Shown piece by piece: positions 57,985 through 64,000 of a stretch of DNA of 64,000 nt (position 1 is the first letter of the stretch; each line of letters opens with the position of its first letter). This stretch comes from Spinacia oleracea (lineage: Eukaryota; Streptophyta; Magnoliopsida; Caryophyllales; Amaranthaceae). The notes beneath the pieces were generated by a model. The model saw nothing but the letters and a program-made list of their open reading frames with translations. It had not been told where the DNA came from and ran no database searches. A program made the translations under genes and the position numbers. The stretch is from positions 18,106,247 through 18,170,246 of the forward strand of contig NC_079488.1 of assembly GCF_020520425.1 (NCBI RefSeq), written 5' to 3'.

Positions 57985-58886
57985 CTATATTTTTCCCGTA
58001 TTGTATGTATCACACAGTCTTTCAGCTTTGTCGACGGAAACTTCACACGCTTCCCCCTTCCAAACTCCGTATCCTCCACACACTGCCTTGTCTCACTCTC
58101 ATCACTACCCGTCGTCTCATCTACACCTGAGACGACGTCTGATTCACCTCGACTAGGTGTATCATGTTTTTCTTCCCTCACAGTCGACAAGACCTCCTCC
58201 GTGTCACCCGCAGGCGACGACACCTCCTCTGTGGCACCTGCAGGTGACGACACTTCCTCATTGTCACCTGCAGGCGACACCTCCTGAGTACATCCAGTCC
58301 CACTCTCATCCAAACCCCACTGGTCAAGCACCCCACCACCATCATGCATTGCAGGCAACATAGTCGACGTGTCTGCGAATGGAAACGTCCGTTCATGAAA
58401 TTTTACATCCCTTGAGACAAAGAACTCGTGTGTCTCCAGGTTGTACAGTTGCCATCCCTTCCTGCCAAACGGGTAACCCAGAAACACACATTTGCGACCA
58501 CGAGACGCAAACTTATCCCGTTTACTCCGGAGATTATACGCATAACACAGACACCCAAATACCCGGATAGACACATACGATGGTGGTTTTCCAAATAACA
58601 TCTCATAAGGGGTTTTATTGTCAAGGACCGGTGTAGGTGTACGATTGATCAAGTGACAAGCAGCCAGAATACATTCCCCCCAAAATTTTATAGGAAGATT
58701 CCCTTGAAACCGTAACGCTCTCCCAACATTCAAAATATGTTGGTGCTTCCTCTCGACTCTCCCATTCTGTTGAGGTGTCCCAACACATGACGACTCAAAC
58801 AGAATCCCATTTTTAAAGAAATAACCTTGCAAACAATTAAACTCAGTACCATTGTCACTGCGAACAACTCTCAGGGATCGATTAAA
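57882..58886 (-). pseudogene. Copia polyprotein part 2: rest of integrase
   Basis: It continues in the frame of part 1 after the TAG. It holds the second catalytic Asp (SDNGTEF) and the catalytic Glu in GTPQQNGRVERKH, followed by the KTPYEMLFGKPP region and a low-complexity linker with three EEVSSPAG-like repeats. The frame drifts into unrelated codons near 57980 and stops at 57882, while the expected YERF...HRHYIAA linker sequence is read in another frame. Confidence 0.85.
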
Positions 58887-60752
58887 CTAACATTTAATCA
58901 TGGCAACAAAATTAAGAAACGACGATTCAACTTCCATTTTATTGCACAATAAATAAATCCACACACCCCTAGAATAATCATCCACAATGGTAAGAAAATA
59001 CTTCGCCCCACTCGACGAGGGTGTTTTGTAAGGCCCCCATAAATCAAGATGAACAAGGTCGAATGGGCGACTTGCACGACTATCACTATTTGGAAAACTC
59101 TCCCTACATTGTTTCCCCCGTGGGCATACATCACAAATGTTTTTATTATTCCTAATCTTATGACTCACAGGAGGAAGTAACTGCAACACTTTTTCCGACG
59201 GATGCCCCATACGTTGGTGCCACAAGTCGACCACACACTCCACTGCTAGCACACGAACCCTTGGAGCCCCACGGAAAAAATATAGTCCTTCCTGTCGATC
59301 ACCCACGCCAATCACCATCCTCGTCGAGCGGTCCTGAAGAACACACATTTTGTTAGTAAATTGAGCAGCACAATGTAATTCGTCACTTAATTGAGTTACA
59401 GAAATTAAATTGCAGTTCAATTTAGGCACAAATAGAACGTTATCGAGCACAAAACCATCCTCCAAGACCATCGAACCATATTGATTTGAATTTGCAGGTT
59501 GACCATCTGGTAACACAACCTGTTGATTACTCGATGTTTTGATATTTCTCAGAATTGAAATATCACCCGTCACATGACGTGAGGCCCCAGTGTCAACAAT
59601 CCATCGTAAATCAAGATTACCTTGCAACTTGTTTGGTGGTCGTGATAAGATGTCAACAATTTGCTGGACTTGCTCCTTCGTCACACCAACAAGCTCATGA
59701 TTGGTTGTCGTCACTGCTCCCTGCGATCCGCCTCCACTCGTCACAGTGGTTGTCGCCCCTGCTGTGGTATTACTCACGGCATTGGCGCGAGAGACACCAC
59801 TGGTCGACGACGCTGCCCCACGAGCTCCTCTGCCTCCTCTAATCGACGTCCTGCCTCCTCGACCAGGCCCTCTACCACCTCGTTTCTTCTCATCCCACCA
59901 TTCGGGAAAACCAATCAGCTGATAACAAGTTTCTTCCTCATGACCCTCACGATTGCAATGACCACAAAATCTGTCACTCGCATCTCCCGACCTCGACCGA
60001 CCCTTAGTCTCGACCTTGAACGCCATGACACTCTCCTTACCTCTCGTTGCCTTGGCGCGCATGGTCTCGGTATTCATAACCGTCTGGTATGCCTCGTCGA
60101 GGCCTGGCAACGGCGATCTTGCTAACAGTTGTGCACGAATGGCTTCATAGTGATCGTCTAGGCCAATTAAGAAATAGTGCAGACGATCTTCATCATGAAT
60201 GTCCCCCACCTGCTTCGCTATGTTGCACGTGCAACCCGCACATATACACCTTGGAACTCGTGCATACTGTACGTACTCCTTCCATACCTTCGACAAGCGG
60301 CCATAGTACTCCATGACGCCCTCAGACGTGCCCTGCGTGCAGCCACTCAGAGCCATCTTAATATGGCAGACCCTAGTTCCCGACACGACGCAGTACCGCG
60401 TCCTCAAATGACACCACAACTCGTGAGCAATATCAAAATCTTCCAGATTCGAACGCAAACTCTCGTCTATGGTGTTTGTGATCCAAGACACCACCATCGA
60501 ATTGACCGCAATCCAATGTTTCATCTTCGTTGCGTCCGTAATGGGTTCCTTCACAGAACCATCAAGAAATCCAAATTTGAATTTTGAAATCATCGAGCGA
60601 CGAACGGCTTTGGCCCATTCATCGTAGTTCGATGCTCCTCTTAGTTTCACAGGGGTGATAACAATACCGGGACCGTCGCCTGACCCGAGATAGTAGTCTA
60701 GGTCGACGGCGGCGGCGATGACCTTTGATGGTGCCTCCTCATCGGAACTCAT
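58887..60752 (-). pseudogene. Copia polyprotein part 1: gag, protease and integrase N-terminus
   Basis: The 621-codon frame starts with MSSDEEAPSK. It contains a gag domain (about 30-250), a CX2CX4HX4C zinc knuckle at 263-276 (CGHCNREGHEEETC), the aspartic protease motif DTGA at 387-390, the integrase HHCC zinc finger (H512, H517, C540, C543) and the first catalytic Asp at 570 (HLDLWGP). It ends at a TAG stop at 58889-58887. The integrase continues in the same frame after this stop, so a single nonsense change cuts the polyprotein within the integrase core. Confidence 0.9.
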
Positions 60753-60887
60753 GGTGATACTTAAGAAATGGTTAACTCCTAATCTCGATACTCAACAAGC
60801 GAAGAAATTCGCTCTTCTCAATACTCGGCTACACTCTCTCAGATTATTGCGGAAAAAAAAAAAAAAAAAACTAGGATTTTTAACCTA

Positions 60888-60901
60888 GGCTCTTGATACC
60901 A
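60888..60901 (-). other. Primer-binding site of the copia element
   Basis: TGGTATCAAGAGCC on the minus strand starts at the first base after the 5' LTR. It matches the initiator tRNA-Met type, with one extra A compared with TGGTATCAGAGCC. Confidence 0.8.
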
Positions 60902-61063
60902 TGTCAAATATTGTGTAATCTCGTATCATTCTCATTAATCACACACGTATATATAGTACAACTCAGTTACCTAAACCCTAGGTACACATTAGGTAACATA
61001 CCATAGTTAGAACTCTACAGAATATTCACAGAATAATATCTAATATCTTAACATATCTTAACA
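60902..61063 (-). repeat. Copia 5' LTR, 162 bp
   Basis: Right copy on the plus strand, adjoining the primer-binding site. It ends 219 bases before the LHCA6 start codon. Confidence 0.95.
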
Positions 61064-61281
61064 ATTATACATACATTTTTTATAGTATTTGATGTAAAAA
61101 TAATCCATCAACTATGGGCTAATGGGCTTAACTAAGCTATAGGCCTGTAGGCTGTAGCTCAGCCACTGAAATCACTCCACATGTCAAAAATCCAAATAAC
61201 TTATTTATCATCTCAAAAGCCAAGTGTGCAGATAAGCTATTTGTAATAAGCTTCCCTCCATAAACTAACTATTGGGAAGAA
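61064..61281 (+). promoter_or_regulatory. Remaining proximal promoter and leader of LHCA6
   Basis: Only 218 bases separate the copia element from the LHCA6 ATG, and the first five are its ATTAT target duplication. The stretch includes GATAAG at 61231-61236, an I-box-like element known from light-regulated plant promoters, and AT-rich TTATTTATC at 61201-61209. No clear TATA box was seen. Whether more distant elements lie beyond the retrotransposon is unknown. Confidence 0.45.
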
Positions 61282-63430
61282 ATGGCTCTAGCTGTATCTT
61301 CAACTGCACTGTCCAACCTACCAATAAGGTGATTAAGTAATAATCAAATGTTACATATTAATATACTTTTTATGTTATTCTAATTCATGTTTTAATCTTG
61401 TATTTTCTTTTCTTTTTTATCATCAAATTTCTAATTATATAGTTTATGCTTATTGTTTTTTTTATGGAAGAACAGAGAAATTCCAGGGAAATTATATCCA
61501 AGCCAATTGAAGAAATGTATGGTTGGAAGTAATAGTAAGGTGAGTGCAGGAAAAGGAGGAATTTCGAGTGTTTGTGAACCACTGCCACCGGATAGGCCTT
61601 TGTGGTTCCCTGGTAGCACACCACCTCAATGGTTAGATGGCAGGTACTCCGTCAGTTACATAATGATGTTCTAATTTAGAATTTTGACATTTATTTTTCA
61701 AATTTTTCAAATTTTCTAAATTATTTTCAATACATAAAAGAAAAATATATTCATACAGGGTCTTGTTTGATTTGTCTCAAAAAATATATTAAATGTATAA
61801 TTAGAGATATAAATAATACAAAATGTGTGTTACCAACGTGAAAAATAAAAATTGAATCATCGTCATAGAGCGAAGGGAGTAGGTTATATCAGATTATCAG
61901 ACATATCGTTGTACATTATGAACAATACTCCCTCCGGGTCCTAATATAAGTCGTTTTAGCTAATTAGTTTTGATCTAAATATAATCGACTTTACAATATC
62001 AATGCAATATTATAGATCATTTCATAACATTAATACAATATTATAGGTTAGTATTTAGTTTGTAATATCAATCGAGATTACGGCTCTATTATGTTCACCC
62101 TATTTCCACTTCTTTCAGGAAAAATAAGTTCAGATAAGTTAAGTTAAGTTAAGTTAAGTTCATATAAGTTCGGGAAAAATAAGGGTCGGTGAAGTCCAAT
62201 TTATAATAAAAAAAAGGTTCTAATAAGCTTAGACAAGTTCAGTTAAGTTAAGTTCAGATAAGATATATTCAGAAAAATTAAGTGAAAATCAGGTGAATAG
62301 AACACACCCTACATGTATAACATGTCATATGTGATATGTCACATACATCCATGTGAATATGTGATGAAAGAGTTAGATGAATGTTTGTTGCAACTTTTTT
62401 AAGTATTCATCATCAACAATGCTGACTATGAACCTATCTTTTACCTCCATTGTTTGTAGTCTTCCAGGTGATTTTGGCTTCGACCCACTTGGATTAGGTA
62501 AATATTATTATTGTATACATCAAACTTAAGTTATAATTATAGGTTAACATATCAACTAAAAAAAATCAAAAAAACTAAATGCAGGGTCAGACCCAGAAAC
62601 ACTAAGATGGTTTGCACAAGCAGAGCTAATGCACAGCAGATGGGCAATGCTAGCAGTAGCAGGAATCCTCATCCCCGAATGGCTCGAGTCCATCGGTCTA
62701 ATGGAAAACTTCAACTGGTACGATGCTGGGTCCCGTGAGTACTTTGCAGACCCAACCACCTTATTTGTGGTGCAACTAGCCTTAATGGGTTGGGTCGAGG
62801 GTAGGAGATGGGCTGACTACGTGAACCCTGGATGTGTCGACATTGAACCCAAGTTACCCAACAGGAAGAACCCGAAACCTGATGTGGGTTACCCGGGTGG
62901 GCTATGGTTTGATTTCATGATGTGGGGAAGAGGGTCGCCTGAGCCCGTCATGGTTCTAAGGACAAAGGAGATCAAGAATGGGAGGCTAGCTATGTTAGCC
63001 TTTGTTGGGTTGTGTTTTCAAGCTGTTTATACCGGGGAAGGCCCTCTTGAGAACCTTAGTAGGCACGTTGCTGATCCCGGTCACTGTAATATCTTCTCGG
63101 TAAATACATTCTAAACATGACTCTCATTTCAATTCCTACGTATTAGCAAGTCCCGTCTCTTATTTATGATTGTTTGCAAAGTACTACCTAAGTGTTTAGT
63201 TATTGTTGTCAATTATATCTTTAGCCCATATTCCAGCCAATTAGTCATTAAACATATCATAATCAAATGTTAATCATACTTTAATTTATCACTGATCCCG
63301 ATCACTGTAATATCTTCTCGGTAAATACATTCTAAACACGAACTCTCATTTCCTAACGTATTATCAAGTCTCGTCTCTTTTTTCTTATGTTTGTTTGGTT
63401 ATTTGATTAAAGGCCTTCTCACCACACTGA
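61282..63430 (+). CDS. LHCA6: Photosystem I chlorophyll a/b-binding protein, LHCA6 type, five exons, 261 aa
   Basis: Exons are 61282-61328, 61476-61643, 62460-62497, 62585-63099 and 63413-63430, all with GT-AG borders, summing to 786 bases. The N-terminus (MALAVSSTALSNLPIR...) looks like a chloroplast transit peptide of about 40-45 residues. The mature part begins near SSVCEPLPPDRPLWFPGS, which is the LHCA6 signature as I recall it. Typical LHC helices contain chlorophyll-binding residues in AELMHSRWAML (E98, R103) and KEIKNGRLAML (E213, N216, R218), and WFDFMMWGRGSPEP is LHCA6-like. In Arabidopsis LHCA6 links photosystem I to the chloroplast NDH complex for cyclic electron flow, in the thylakoid membrane. 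The last exon codes for only five residues plus the stop. Confidence 0.92.
61926..62060. mobile_element. Possible truncated Stowaway-like MITE in LHCA6 intron 2
   Basis: CTCCCTCCGGGTCCTAATATAAGTCG looks like a Stowaway-type end, but no matching right end with a TA duplication was found. The right boundary is a guess. Confidence 0.35.
62082..62309. mobile_element. Tourist-like MITE in LHCA6 intron 2, 228 bp
   Basis: The left end GGCTCTATTATGTTCACC and the right end GGTGAATAGAACACACCC are imperfect inverted repeats. TAC flanks both sides (62079-62081, 62310-62312). AAGTTAAGTTCAGATAAGTT-type repeats fill the centre. Confidence 0.7.
63292..63397 (+). repeat. Partial duplication of the LHCA6 exon 4 end and splice donor, inside intron 4
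   Basis: 63292-63397 resembles 63071-63177, displaced by about 221 bases. It includes 28 bases of exon 4, the GTAAAT donor (here 63321-63326) and downstream intron. About a dozen differences are visible. The copy has no own acceptor close by. Confidence 0.8.
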
Positions 63431-64000
63431 TGCATGTTACCGCGGCTTCAAGCAAAGGCAGAGACTAGGGTTAGCACTATGCGCGTGGAAGCAAATATGT
63501 ACAAACTAACAAGAAACCGGTAGAAAATTCCTACCGATACTAATTGATAGTAACATTCATGTATTTATTTATGTTATATACCAAGTATAAACAATAGCTA
63601 CTTGCAAATGATTGAAGTTATTAACAAACCATGTTCAAATGTAAGGAAATGGATGAAACAATACATTTGTGAAATGCCTTAACGATTGTTTCATGTTGAA
63701 TATCAACCCTAGATTCATTGTCGTTGTTGTTCCCTTTCCACAGCCGAAAATTCCCTGAATGGTAATGAAAAGAAAGCTAGTCGGGGTATATTTGGCGACA
63801 AGCTTAGTTCTCTTCACCTTATTCTTATTGCTTATTTGATACGGAGTACATAAGAAAAATCAGACCAGAAAAAGCAAAAAACATTCACATAAAACATTCA
63901 TATCAGATCAGGTGAAGAGAACATCTTAATTACATTACCATGAGATTTTTCTTACAAAAACGCATACAAAACACGAAGCATAATTTTCACACTTTATTAC
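63431..64000. other. 3' flank of LHCA6, nothing else recognised
   Basis: Probably contains the LHCA6 3' untranslated region. The minus-strand frame at 63635-63817 has no recognisable domain. A minus-strand AATAAA near 63991-63999 could belong to something beyond the window, but this is weak. Confidence 0.4.

Larger units (their letters stand above)
56157..61063 (-). mobile_element. Nearly complete Ty1/copia retrotransposon, 4.9 kb
   Basis: LTRs of 162 bp at 56157-56318 and 60902-61063 begin TGTCAAATATTG and end CTTAACA. They differ at one base that I can see. ATTAT flanks the element (56152-56156, 61064-61068). On the minus strand a primer-binding site adjoins the 5' LTR and a polypurine tract adjoins the 3' LTR. 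Gag, protease, integrase, reverse transcriptase and RNase H appear in the copia order. The polyprotein is broken by one in-frame stop and one frameshift, so this copy should not make a full polyprotein. The short LTRs and the gag type suggest the Ale lineage (inference). Confidence 0.95.

Noticed and set aside
58157-58363. Plus-strand frames within the copia element (also 57976-58287, 59661-60125, 60177-60587)
   Set aside because: They are shadows of the minus-strand gag-pol frames, which carry all recognisable motifs.

Overview
The window looks like nuclear DNA of a flowering plant. It has introns with GT-AG borders, a nuclear chlorophyll a/b-binding gene, dense nested LTR retrotransposons and many MITEs carrying ACGGAGTA/CTCCCTCCG ends. 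The style of the repeats suggests a Caryophyllales/Amaranthaceae genome such as spinach, beet or quinoa; this is inference, not a database match.

Only two intact host genes are seen, both at the right end. One is a five-exon, membrane-anchored GH28 polygalacturonase-like gene on the minus strand (45400-54775). The other is a five-exon LHCA6-type photosystem I antenna gene on the plus strand (61282-63430). They are divergent. The gap between them holds a Stowaway MITE and a nearly complete, recently inserted Ty1/copia element (56157-61063).

1-4973 is AT-rich with microsatellites and four small DNA-transposon derivatives. 4974-35415 is one onion of LTR elements. Element B has 435-bp LTRs and TSD GATGT. 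Its left LTR is split by element A (5280-12727, 1.48-kb LTRs, TSD ACCCC, no coding domain), which itself holds a solo LTR (7575-8946, TSD TCGCT). The middle of B is split by element C (13625-34518, 1445-bp LTRs, TSD CTTCT), and C is split by element E of the same family in the opposite orientation (19152-29545, TSD AGTGT). LTR divergence counted by eye falls with nesting depth: B about 2.8%, A about 2.5%, C about 0.8%, E about 0.4%. C and E carry only decayed copia reverse transcriptase and RNase H, so they form a non-autonomous family. Together they make two long inverted repeats.

35416-45399 holds a Helitron-like element, a MULE MITE split by a gene-fragment-carrying CACTA element, a tRNA-derived SINE, three MITEs and a solo LTR. 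Introns of the polygalacturonase gene carry three MITEs with clean TSDs and two long G/C homopolymers on either side of exon 4. The LHCA6 gene has a partial duplication of an exon end with its splice donor.
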